Assembly (NCBI RefSeq): GCF_000169335.1
Contig: NZ_AAXW01000029.1
Location: forward strand, 1-58,920
DNA: 58,920 nucleotides
From: Crocosphaera chwakensis CCY0110
GTDB taxonomy: Bacteria > Cyanobacteriota > Cyanobacteriia > Cyanobacteriales > Microcystaceae
Direction: 5' to 3'
Positions 26,278 through 34,602 of the stretch are shown in pieces; position 1 is the stretch's first letter, and every line of letters begins with the position of its first letter. The position numbers were made by a program, and so were the translations under genes. The notes under the pieces are model-generated. The model did not search any database. It worked only from the letters and a program-made list of their open reading frames with translations, and was not told where the DNA came from.

Positions 26278-27234
26278 ATGACCGAAACTTCTCAAACCCT
26301 TCAATTACCCAGTCATGAAAGTGCGATCGCTTTAGCCGGAGTCGCTGAAGAAAACCTAAAATTCCTCTCCCGTCACACAGGGGCAAACTTAGTCTTGCGA
26401 GGCCAAGAATTAAGTATTTATGGACCAGAAAAACCTGTCGAACGAGTGGTTAAAGTTTTGCGATCGCTACAACCCTATTGGCAAGAAGCTAAAACCATTT
26501 CTCGTCCCGATTTAATGACGGCGTTTCAAGCGTTGGATACGGGACGCATGGACGAATATCAAGACTTACAAAAATCTGTTTTAGCACGAACTCGCCGAGG
26601 TGAGGTGGTTCGGGCAAAAACCTTTCGACAAAAGCAATATATTAAAGCCATACAAAAACACGATGTAACTTTTTGTATTGGTCCAGCAGGAACAGGGAAA
26701 ACATTTTTAGCTGCGGTTTTAGCAGTGAGAGCTTTATTAAATGATGAATGTGAACGCTTAATTTTAACCCGTCCGGCCGTAGAAGCAGGGGAAAAATTAG
26801 GTTTTTTACCTGGAGATTTACAACAAAAAGTTAACCCTTTTCTAAGACCTTTGTATGATGCTTTATATGAGTTTATTGATCCCCAAAGAATTCCTGATTT
26901 AATGGAAAGAGGACAGATAGAGGTTGCTCCTTTAGCTTATATGCGAGGACGAACTTTAACTAATGCCTTTGTTATTGTTGATGAGGCACAAAATACAACA
27001 CCGGCACAATTAAAAATGGTGTTGACACGGTTAGGATTTGGCTCAAAAATGGTGGTAACAGGGGACATTACCCAAACCGACTTACCTAGACATCAAGCGT
27101 CAGGTTTAGTGGTGGCAACTAACATTTTAAAATCAGTCGAAGGTATTGCTTTTTGTCATTTTTCTCAAGCGGATGTGGTTCGTCATCCTTTGGTACAAAA
27201 AATTGTCGAAGCTTATGAAAAATTTGAGAGTTAA
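26278..27234 (+). CDS. phoH: PhoH-like ATPase
   Basis: The 318-residue protein has an N-terminal KH-like region (about 20-75) and a PhoH P-loop ATPase domain. Walker A is GPAGTGKTFLA (about 138-148) and Walker B is VIVDEAQN. The sensor-like segment MVVTGDITQTDLPRHQASGL is also present. PhoH-like proteins are linked to RNA metabolism or ribosome biogenesis, but the exact reaction is unsettled. In many cyanobacteria the gene is near rpsP; here it is between hypD and the M16 protease pair. A HIP1 site is near the start. Confidence 0.94.
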   Translation: MTETSQTLQLPSHESAIALAGVAEENLKFLSRHTGANLVLRGQELSIYGPEKPVERVVKVLRSLQPYWQEAKTISRPDLMTAFQALDTGRMDEYQDLQKSVLARTRRGEVVRAKTFRQKQYIKAIQKHDVTFCIGPAGTGKTFLAAVLAVRALLNDECERLILTRPAVEAGEKLGFLPGDLQQKVNPFLRPLYDALYEFIDPQRIPDLMERGQIEVAPLAYMRGRTLTNAFVIVDEAQNTTPAQLKMVLTRLGFGSKMVVTGDITQTDLPRHQASGLVVATNILKSVEGIAFCHFSQADVVRHPLVQKIVEAYEKFES

Positions 27235-27259
27235 TTATGATTAATTGATAAAACTATTC

Positions 27260-28531
27260 TTAGTTAATAGTCGTCTCTGGACTAATAATAGAAAGGTAAG
27301 GAGATAATAAATAATCTTTTGCTACTTTCTGTACCATTTCAGAAGTAATGTTATTAATAAGATCGGGAAATTTTTGATCAAATTCAATTCCTAATCCTAG
27401 GGTTTCATACCATCCGTATAAATGGGCAACTTCTGCATTGGTTTGTTTTCCTAATGCGTATTGTCCTAATAACTTATTTTTAGCAGTTTGTAGTTCTTCT
27501 GACGTTAATTCTATCTCGCACAGTCTCTCTGTTTCTTTTTTTAATCCTTCAATGGCAACGTTAGTATTTTGGGGGGCTGTACCAATATAAGTTACAAAGT
27601 TAGAGGGTTGTAAACGAGTGGGAAAAAAGGCAGAAACATCATAAGCAAGTCCTTGTTTTTCCCTTAATTCTACAAACAAACGACTCGATAACCCATTTCC
27701 TAAATAGGTACTTAATAGTTTTAAAATGGGATAATCAACATGATCAACCCCAACCGCTAAATACCCTAACATAATAATCGCTTGCTGACTCGATTGATGG
27801 GTGATCATTTCAGTAGGAGCAACCGTTAAGGGAGGAAAGGAGGAAAGGGTTAACGAATGGGAAGTATTTTTCCAAGTTCCAAAAGTTTTCTCAATTAACT
27901 GAACTGCTTTATCTAAGCCAATATTTCCCGATAAACTAATAATTAAATTATCGGGACGAAAATGTTCGTAATGACACTGTTGTAAATCTGCTCGACTAAC
28001 TTGACAAACGGTTTCTTCTGTGCCTAAAATCGAGTGCCCATAAGGATGTTCCCCATATATTTCTGTCCGTAATTGATTGAAAGCAACATTAAACGGTTGT
28101 TCTTGTTGAGAACGAATACTTTGACAAATTAACTGTTTTTCTAAGGTAATTTGTTCTTCAGGAAAAGTAGGCGATCGCAGAATTTCTCCTAATAAGTTTA
28201 AAATAGCTTCAAAATCTGCTGAAACCGTTTTAATACTCATCATAAAGTAATCCGATGCAGTATTTCCTCCTAAGCTAGCCCCCATTGATTCAATGGCCTC
28301 TGCAATATCGAGAGAGGACATGGTTTGGGTTCCTTTTGTAATAACACTAGCTAATAAATGAAAAATCCCTGCTTTCTCTGGTTTTTCCCATAAAGTTCCT
28401 GCTTGTTTCCAGAAAAATCGCCCAGAAATTAAGTCGGCTGTTGGATTTTCTCGGACAATTAAAGTGATTCCATTCTCTAATTGCAAACGATGGATAAATT
28501 TGGGTGAAGAAACGGAAGAAGATGATTTCAT
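27260..28531 (-). CDS. M16 peptidase family protein, non-catalytic subunit
   Basis: The 423-residue protein has the two-domain M16 (pitrilysin/MPP) fold with the GQY-type and C-terminal segments ELREKQGLAYDVSAFF and YLGNGLSSRLFVEL. At the zinc site the HxxEH motif is lost: the equivalent stretch reads GIFHLLASVITKGT. It is therefore predicted to be the inactive partner of the preceding gene, as in MPP-like heterodimers. It starts 25 bases after that gene's stop. Function may be processing or degradation of peptides; substrates are unknown. Confidence 0.9.
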   Translation of the reverse strand: MKSSSSVSSPKFIHRLQLENGITLIVRENPTADLISGRFFWKQAGTLWEKPEKAGIFHLLASVITKGTQTMSSLDIAEAIESMGASLGGNTASDYFMMSIKTVSADFEAILNLLGEILRSPTFPEEQITLEKQLICQSIRSQQEQPFNVAFNQLRTEIYGEHPYGHSILGTEETVCQVSRADLQQCHYEHFRPDNLIISLSGNIGLDKAVQLIEKTFGTWKNTSHSLTLSSFPPLTVAPTEMITHQSSQQAIIMLGYLAVGVDHVDYPILKLLSTYLGNGLSSRLFVELREKQGLAYDVSAFFPTRLQPSNFVTYIGTAPQNTNVAIEGLKKETERLCEIELTSEELQTAKNKLLGQYALGKQTNAEVAHLYGWYETLGLGIEFDQKFPDLINNITSEMVQKVAKDYLLSPYLSIISPETTIN

Positions 28532-28556
28532 TATTAATACAATAATTCTTGACGAA

Positions 28557-29831
28557 TTAGCAAGGTTTCATAAGGGTTATGGCATATTGTTCGGGGGACA
28601 AATATTGACAAGCAAGTTCTTGTAGTTTCTCCGCCGTATATTGTTGAATCAAGATAGGATACCTTAAAGCGAGTTCCGCATGGGCTAAGGTTTGATAATA
28701 ACCATATAATCCTGCTAATTGACTAGGGGTTTCCGTAGAAAAAATATAATCATGACATAGTAATCTTTTAGCTTTGTTTAATTCTACTTCTGTTATGGGT
28801 TCTTGTTGTAATTGTTTTAAGCGATCGCAGATAATTGCTTCAACTTCTTCTAAATCTTGGGGATCTAACCATGCAGTAATAGTAAACAAACTAGAATCTT
28901 GTTGCAAGGAAAAAGAACTTTCTATATCCATCACTCGTTGTTTGTCTTCCCGTAATTCTTGAACGAGACGGGAGGTTCTTGATCCGCCTAAAATAACCGA
29001 TAATAAATCTAGTCCTAACCCTTTTTCTAATTCATCAATTCCTGGCCCTATCCATCCCATTAGTAAGCGTCCTTGGGCTAATCTTGGAAAATAGATATGA
29101 TTGCGTCTAATTTCTGTTAGAGGGGGTTCGGGTTTAATTTCGTGGGGGGGACATTCTGACGGAATACGAAAGTTAGAAAATGTCTTTTCTATCAAGGATA
29201 TGGCGGCCTTTTTTTCAATATTCCCTACCACCACCACTGTCATGTTATGGGGTTGATAATGAGTCCGATGAAAACATCTTAACTGATGGGCTGAATAGTC
29301 TTTTAATTGAGTTTCGTGACCAAGAATTGAATGACCATAGGGATGATGTTGATATAATGTCTCACAAAGGCTTTGAAAGCATATCCAATCAGGATCATCA
29401 GAGGATGAGCGAATTTCTTCTAAAATAACATCCCTTTCTCTGATAAATTCTTCGTCGGGAATGCCTGCTTGTAGTAAAATTTCCCCTAGATAGGGTAATG
29501 TCTGGGTTAAGCGATCGCCTGCCACGGTTAAGAAAAAATGAGCATAGTCGTAACTGGTAAAGGCGTTAGTTATGCCCCCATTATGCTCGATTATCTGATC
29601 GAAATCCCCTGGCAGAATGTCTTCACTTCCCTTGAAGATCATGTGTTCTAAGAAATGGGCAGTTCCTTTCCAGTGATGGGGTTCTACTCTTGCCCCCGCT
29701 TTGACCCATACATCCACTACTGTCACAGGAGTAACAGCCAGATTTTGATGGACAACCGTTATTCCCTGGTCGAGTTTAGTTACACTCACAGGAAAACCCA
29801 AAGTTCTGCAACGATTTGTCTGTTGTCTCAA
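28557..29831 (-). CDS. M16 family zinc metallopeptidase, catalytic subunit
   Basis: The 424-residue protein has an intact M16 zinc motif, HFLEH, in GTAHFLEHMIFKGS (about residues 59-72), with the downstream Glu ligand in the ERDVILEEIRSS region. The C-terminal half has LLSVILGGSRTSRLVQELRE. It pairs with the inactive homologue immediately downstream, giving a heterodimer layout like the mitochondrial processing peptidase. It has no signal peptide. HIP1 sites occur in the coding region. Confidence 0.93.
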   Translation of the reverse strand: MRQQTNRCRTLGFPVSVTKLDQGITVVHQNLAVTPVTVVDVWVKAGARVEPHHWKGTAHFLEHMIFKGSEDILPGDFDQIIEHNGGITNAFTSYDYAHFFLTVAGDRLTQTLPYLGEILLQAGIPDEEFIRERDVILEEIRSSSDDPDWICFQSLCETLYQHHPYGHSILGHETQLKDYSAHQLRCFHRTHYQPHNMTVVVVGNIEKKAAISLIEKTFSNFRIPSECPPHEIKPEPPLTEIRRNHIYFPRLAQGRLLMGWIGPGIDELEKGLGLDLLSVILGGSRTSRLVQELREDKQRVMDIESSFSLQQDSSLFTITAWLDPQDLEEVEAIICDRLKQLQQEPITEVELNKAKRLLCHDYIFSTETPSQLAGLYGYYQTLAHAELALRYPILIQQYTAEKLQELACQYLSPEQYAITLMKPC

Positions 29832-29934
29832 TGCCTAAAATAGTTAGGGTTTCTTTAATTTTAGGTTAAATTCAAGATTTTGTCTTGCTGATACTTGATA
29901 ATATCTAGAAATCTTGACATTATAAAAAAATTCT

Positions 29935-30117
29935 GAAAGACCGCCGTACCGTTTTACCTCAGTTTATGACCTGGAAAAACCAGGTGGGTGTCGATCGCTC
30001 ATCGCTTCTGTTTCCGAGTACAAGCTCGGTTTACTGCCACGATAGCTGATTAACGCCCTTAAACTCAAAGCATAGATCAAAAAACTTTATTGGCAGTCAC
30101 CAATACGGCAGTCTTTC
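29935..30117 (-). ncRNA. ssaA: 6S RNA
   Basis: The complementary strand forms a ~183-base RNA closed by a 14-bp terminal stem: GAAAGACTGCCGTA at the 5' end pairs with TACGGCGGTCTTTC at the 3' end, with one G-U pair. Inside are the hairpins CCGAG-CTTGTA-CTCGG and CCTGG-TTTTT-CCAGG preceded by GACACCCA, the same order as in 3' halves of known 6S RNAs. A T7 run follows the 3' end. 6S RNA binds RNA polymerase holoenzyme by mimicking an open promoter. No protein frame occupies the region. The call rests on structure, length and motif order. Confidence 0.75.
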
Positions 30118-30163
30118 TTCTCTACCTTATCACAAACTTAAAAAATTGTGCAGCAAGCATTGC

Positions 30164-31000
30164 TTATTGATTTTCTAGCCAATCATACCAGGAAGATAAG
30201 CCTTCTCCTGTCACAGATGAAACTTGAAAGATAACTAGAGATGGGTTAACTTGTTGGGCATATTCAATACATTTTTTGACATCAAATTGTACATAAGGAA
30301 GTAAATCAATTTTAGTTAAAATCATTACCTTACTTTCTCGAAACATATGAGGGTATTTGATAGGTTTATCTTCTCCTTCGGTAACAGACAGAATAGCAAC
30401 TTTTGCTGCTTCTCCAAGGTCAAATAAAGCAGGACACACTAAATTACCCACATTTTCAATCATCAAAATTGAATTGGGTTCTGGGTTTAATTCTGTATAG
30501 CCTTTTTCGACCATTGATGCTTCTAAATGGCATCCAGTTCCTGTGTTGATTTGCACAACTTTGCAACCAGTTTTCCTGATTCTTTCGGCATCATTAACTG
30601 TTTCTTGATCTCCTTCTATCACATTAATTTTAATTTTATTTTTTAAATCGTTAATTGTCCGTGTTAATAAAGTTGTTTTACCTGAACCTGGAGAACTCAC
30701 TAAATTTAAGGCTAAGATATTACGACCTTTAAAATAGCCACGATTTTGAGCAGCCATTAAGTCATTTTTTTGTAAAATCTTTTCTTCTAAACTAATAGTC
30801 GTTCCGTGCATTTTTGCATGGATTTCTGAGGTATGATTACGAGGATGATCATGTTTATGGTTATGCTCATGGGAATGAGTTATTACTGTTCCATCTTCTA
30901 ACGTATGGGTATGATGACCATTGATTTCGTCAAGTTTTCCTGTTGCAACGTTGGTTAAAGTGACATCATTGCCATCAGAACAACCGCAGGTTACACACAT
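30164..31000 (-). CDS. hypB: hydrogenase nickel-incorporation GTPase HypB
   Basis: The 278-residue GTPase inserts nickel into [NiFe]-hydrogenase with HypA. The N-terminus has the CxxCGC metal site (MCVTCGCSDG). A His-rich nickel-storage stretch lies at about residues 29-58. The P-loop is SSPGSGKTTLL, followed by EGDQET, ENVGNLVCPA and the base-recognition motif TKIDLLPY. Its start overlaps the hypA stop by ten bases, so the pair is translationally coupled. Confidence 0.97.
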   Translation of the reverse strand: MCVTCGCSDGNDVTLTNVATGKLDEINGHHTHTLEDGTVITHSHEHNHKHDHPRNHTSEIHAKMHGTTISLEEKILQKNDLMAAQNRGYFKGRNILALNLVSSPGSGKTTLLTRTINDLKNKIKINVIEGDQETVNDAERIRKTGCKVVQINTGTGCHLEASMVEKGYTELNPEPNSILMIENVGNLVCPALFDLGEAAKVAILSVTEGEDKPIKYPHMFRESKVMILTKIDLLPYVQFDVKKCIEYAQQVNPSLVIFQVSSVTGEGLSSWYDWLENQ

Positions 31001-31335
31001 AATTCTTCTACCTCCATTTCTTTAATTTGTAATTCTTGTCCTTGAATAATATCTAATTCAAAACTATCGCAGCGATCGCATTGACCAAAGGGTTGAGATA
31101 AGTTAATTTCTTGACCACAATGGCGACATTTTCCTTTTCCTTCTGTCTCAATAATTTCTAAGGTTGACCCTTCTAGAATTGTATCCTGACAACAAATATC
31201 AAAACAAAAACGAATTGCCTCTGGCATAATCGCTGATAGCTTGCCTATTTCTAAGGTAACACGCTTGACAGGTGCGCCTCTAGCTTGTTCTGAGACAATA
31301 GCCACAATATTTTGAGTAATACCAAGTTCGTGCAT
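30991..31335 (-). CDS. hypA: hydrogenase maturation nickel metallochaperone HypA
   Basis: The 114-residue protein starts with the conserved nickel-binding MHELGIT (Met1-His2). A zinc finger with two CxxC pairs, CRHCG and CDRCDS, is at about residues 73-92. Length matches the family. It is the first gene of the hypA-hypB pair and delivers nickel to HypB. A HIP1 site overlaps the zinc-finger codons near 31071. Confidence 0.97.
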   Translation of the reverse strand: MHELGITQNIVAIVSEQARGAPVKRVTLEIGKLSAIMPEAIRFCFDICCQDTILEGSTLEIIETEGKGKCRHCGQEINLSQPFGQCDRCDSFELDIIQGQELQIKEMEVEELCV

Positions 31336-31630
31336 ACAGCAAATTAATTAAATCTGCTTTTATTGAATCGGTATATTTTGGATGAGGATAAGTTTTTTAG
31401 GAAATTTTAACTAAGTAATCTTCGTACCGTTTACTTTAATAGTTTATTGTTAGGCAAATTTTTGGGAAATCCGTTACAAATCATTTTTAGTAAATTTGTA
31501 TTGAGAGGCTTTATTGATGAGAATAAATAATAGTTTAATACTACTACGATAAATATTATTAATCAATAAAAGCACAATAGTAGAAACATAACTAAAATTA
31601 AGCTAAATTTCATCAAAAAATAATTGGGGT

Positions 31631-31966
31631 ATGAATATTAGAAAAAGATTTAAAGAATATCCTGAAGATATGCAGCAATGGATGATTCAACAAGAAAAAA
31701 CAAAATTAACCCGTATTGAAACTGCTTTAAATAATGGGAAAAAATTGTATGAAACAATAGAAGACGATGAAAAAGACCAATGGTTATTAGGAACGACTAT
31801 TTTATTAGAAAAATATCTATCTTTACTACCGCAACGAAACTGTACATTAGAAGAAGTCTCTGATGATTATATTTTCCAAGTATGGGAAATATTAGAAAAT
31901 GATCCCAGTTTAAGGGAATTAATTTCTCAAGTAGAAACTAGATATGAGGGATTACTGAAAATCTAA
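31631..31966 (+). CDS. hypothetical protein, all-helical, 111 residues
   Basis: The protein is soluble and highly charged, with helical segments such as DMQQWMIQQEKTKLTRIE and ITLLEK-like TTILLEKYLSLLP. It opens MNIRKRFKEYPEDMQQ. It has no Cys cluster, signal peptide or nucleotide-binding motif. It is convergent with the next gene and overlaps its stop by four bases. I do not recognise the family. Confidence 0.6.
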   Translation: MNIRKRFKEYPEDMQQWMIQQEKTKLTRIETALNNGKKLYETIEDDEKDQWLLGTTILLEKYLSLLPQRNCTLEEVSDDYIFQVWEILENDPSLRELISQVETRYEGLLKI

Positions 31967-32421
31967 TCTTTCTGACATTTATTGAGGCGTAATTGTTTCA
32001 TTAAACTATAAATCAGAGGAGACAAAACGACTCCCATCGCTAACACGAAGACTAGACCACTAAATAAAGCATAAAGAGACGCAAATAATTTAGCCCCATT
32101 GGTTAACAAAGGATTAACTGGACCCATTCCACTGAGGATCATAGATGCTTCTACCGTCGCATCAAGCCAACTTAGTTCTGCTGTCCAATGATACCCTAAA
32201 ACCCCAATAAAAAGGCCCAAAATAATACAAAGTGCAGACAAACTAAGATAACTCAAAAAGTCACGCACAAATGTAGTTTCTTCGTGAGGTTTCTCCTCAA
32301 GTAGTTTGTGCATTTCCCGTGAGTCTCTCATAGCTTTTAATGAGGGACATTGTTTAGCATAAAGACAAACAGGTTTAATCTGATTTTCTGGCGATCGCCT
32401 AATTGCTGTTGGACTCTTCAA
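31963..32421 (-). CDS. small two-helix membrane protein with channel-like topology
   Basis: The 152-residue protein has a cytoplasmic N-terminus (to about 75), a first helix LCIILGLFIGVLGYHW, then SWLDATVEASMILSGMGPVN with a re-entrant-looking segment, and a second helix with LYALFSGLVFVLAMGVVLSP. Helix - short loop helix - GMG - helix resembles two-helix ion-channel pores, but the TVGYG filter of potassium channels is absent. Similar conserved bacterial proteins end in the LYALFSGLVF block. Function is not established. Confidence 0.7.
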   Translation of the reverse strand: MKSPTAIRRSPENQIKPVCLYAKQCPSLKAMRDSREMHKLLEEKPHEETTFVRDFLSYLSLSALCIILGLFIGVLGYHWTAELSWLDATVEASMILSGMGPVNPLLTNGAKLFASLYALFSGLVFVLAMGVVLSPLIYSLMKQLRLNKCQKD

Positions 32422-33082
32422 GTTTTACCCTTTTTAGTTCTAGCAACGTATCTCACTATTGAAGGATAATTCGTCTTTAAAATCTTCCCCCAACCGAATC
32501 ACCCATTAGGGTGAATTCAAAGTCACCATAATTAAGACTCAGTGTTTAGTGATTCGTTTTCTATTTAATTTAGATAACAAAATAAATTAAGCACAAATAC
32601 TTATGATAAAATTCAAAAGTATTCAGTAAATAGAATCAAATTCTACTAAAATTAGTTTCAGAAAGTGAATCTCGGTCTAAAACTGTAGAATTACATAAAA
32701 AAATTGCCTACTACTATATCGCAATTAGATTTAATTGGATTTCTTTTTATTTAATTCAATAATTTACCAGACAAAAAAAAGAATCAAATACAACTGATGA
32801 AATACGAGAAATGCTTATAGCTGCGTTTTCTGTATTGTCTACACAATGCCCTTCTTTTGCGCGAACATAAAATTGAGAATGAAGGAAATAACGTCCTCAA
32901 AAATTAAGGCTATAATTATGTATACAAATGTAAAAAAAATTCCTTATTCTCTTCATAAAGAGTCAATGTAGAAATAGATGTTAAAAATTCCCAAAAAAAT
33001 CCCTTAACTTTAGTGTTGCAATAGCACACTAAAGAACGGATAACAACGATTGTATACACTTAGAGGGAATATAGGAGGAACA
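32422..33082. other. 661-bp AT-rich intergenic region upstream of the SSADH gene
   Basis: Reading both strands gave no credible gene. A TATAAT at 32911-32916 could be a -10 box for the rightward SSADH gene, though no good -35 box is spaced from it. The strong ribosome-binding site AGGAGGA (33073-33079) belongs to that gene. Confidence 0.5.
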
Positions 33083-34450
33083 ATGGGTATCGCTACAGTT
33101 AACCCAGCAACGGGAGAAACAGTAAAAATTTTTGAACCCACAACGGCAGACGAGATTGAGGTAAAACTCGCTTTAGCAGAGACGACCTTTAGACAGTATC
33201 GCAAAATCTCCCTCGAACAAAGAAGTCAATGGTTAAAAGCGGCCGCTGATATTTTAGAAAGAGATCAACGGAAACTAGGGGAAACCATGACCCTAGAAAT
33301 GGGTAAACCCATCAAAAGTGCGATCGCAGAAGCGAAAAAATGTGCTTTGGTTTGTCGCTATTATGCAGACAATGCTGCTGAGTTTCTTAAAGATGTTGAA
33401 GCCCAAACGGATGCCAGTCGTAGTTTTGTCCGTTATCAACCTTTAGGGGTCATTTTAGCAGTAATGCCCTGGAATTTTCCTCTGTGGCAAGTGTTTCGCT
33501 TTGCAGCCCCCGCATTGATGGCAGGTAATGTGGGTATTCTTAAACACGCCTCTAACGTCCCTCAATGCGCCTTAGCGGTTGAAGCTATCCTCGCAGAAGC
33601 AGGGTTTCCAGCCGGTTGCTTCCAAACTCTTTTGATTGGGGCTTCGCAAGTAGAATCGATTATTAATGATCCTAGGGTAAAAGCAGCGACATTAACCGGA
33701 AGTGAATCGGCAGGGGCTAGTTTAGCCTCAGCAGCCGGCAAACAGATTAAGAAAACCGTTTTAGAATTAGGGGGCAGTGATCCCTTTATTGTTTTAGAAA
33801 GTGCCGATATTGAAGCAGCAGCAACAACCGCCGTTACCGCTAGGATGTTAAACAATGGTCAGTCTTGTATTGCTGCAAAACGCTTTATTTTAGCCGAGTC
33901 CATCGCCGATCAATTTCAATCTTTACTTGTCGAAAAATTTAAAGCCCTGAAAGTGGGTGATCCCATGAACGAAGACACCGACATCGGTCCCTTGGCTAAC
34001 GCCTCGATGTTACTCGAACTCAATCAACAAGTTCAAGAAACCGTGACAAAAGGAGGGACAATATTATTAGGGGGTCAAGTGATCAGCGATCGCCCTGGTT
34101 ACTTTTATCTGCCGACTATTTTAACCGATATTCCTGCAGATTCTCCTGGTTATTACGACGAATTCTTTGGTCCAGTGGCTTTACTCTTTCGGGTTAAGGA
34201 TATTGACCAAGCCATTGAACTAGCTAACGATACTATCTTTGGATTAGGGGCTAGTGCTTGGACAAATGAGCCGGCAGAACAAGATCGCTTAATTGAGGAT
34301 ATTGAAGCCGGCTGTGTCTTTATTAATGGTATGGTTAAATCCGACCCTCGCCTACCTTTTGGGGGTATTAAGCGATCGGGCTACGGACGGGAATTAAGCA
34401 TCGAAGGAATGCAGGAATTTCTTAATATAAAAACCGTGTGGATTAAGTGA
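33083..34450 (+). CDS. gabD: NAD(P)-dependent succinate-semialdehyde dehydrogenase
   Basis: The protein (455 residues from ATG 33083, seven... bases spacing set by AGGAGGA at 33073-33079) is an aldehyde dehydrogenase with FNPATGE-like start VNPATGETVKIF, cofactor-site MPWNFPLWQVFRF, general base Glu in VLELGGSDPF and the catalytic Cys in NNGQSCIAAKRF. It oxidises succinic semialdehyde to succinate. The next gene is the 2-oxoglutarate decarboxylase homologue, as in Synechococcus PCC 7002, where the two enzymes replace 2-oxoglutarate dehydrogenase in the TCA cycle. An ORF start at 33050 would lack a ribosome-binding site. Confidence 0.93.
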   Translation: MGIATVNPATGETVKIFEPTTADEIEVKLALAETTFRQYRKISLEQRSQWLKAAADILERDQRKLGETMTLEMGKPIKSAIAEAKKCALVCRYYADNAAEFLKDVEAQTDASRSFVRYQPLGVILAVMPWNFPLWQVFRFAAPALMAGNVGILKHASNVPQCALAVEAILAEAGFPAGCFQTLLIGASQVESIINDPRVKAATLTGSESAGASLASAAGKQIKKTVLELGGSDPFIVLESADIEAAATTAVTARMLNNGQSCIAAKRFILAESIADQFQSLLVEKFKALKVGDPMNEDTDIGPLANASMLLELNQQVQETVTKGGTILLGGQVISDRPGYFYLPTILTDIPADSPGYYDEFFGPVALLFRVKDIDQAIELANDTIFGLGASAWTNEPAEQDRLIEDIEAGCVFINGMVKSDPRLPFGGIKRSGYGRELSIEGMQEFLNIKTVWIK

Positions 34451-34529
34451 GGAATCGACCATAAACAGTGGTTTTTGTCAAGGATCTTTCGTTAAATTAG
34501 ACTAAGGGAAATTTGATAATCCATCCTAA

Positions 34530-34566
34530 ACTCCCGAAATAATCTGGATAAGAGGATTTCGGGAGT
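34530..34566 (+). promoter_or_regulatory. hairpin between the SSADH and 2-oxoglutarate decarboxylase genes
   Basis: An 11-bp stem ACTCCCGAAAT / ATTTCGGGAGT with a 15-base loop lies 36 bases before the decarboxylase start. No T-run follows, so it is more likely an mRNA-processing or expression-balancing element than a terminator. Confidence 0.5.
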
Positions 34567-34602
34567 CACTATTGACTAATCAGTATTAAGGGAACAAACA
34601 AG

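Noticed and set aside
32422..33082. Possible gene fragment or transposase remnant in the 661-bp gap.
   Set aside because: Only short frames with many stops were seen on both strands, with no recognisable motif.
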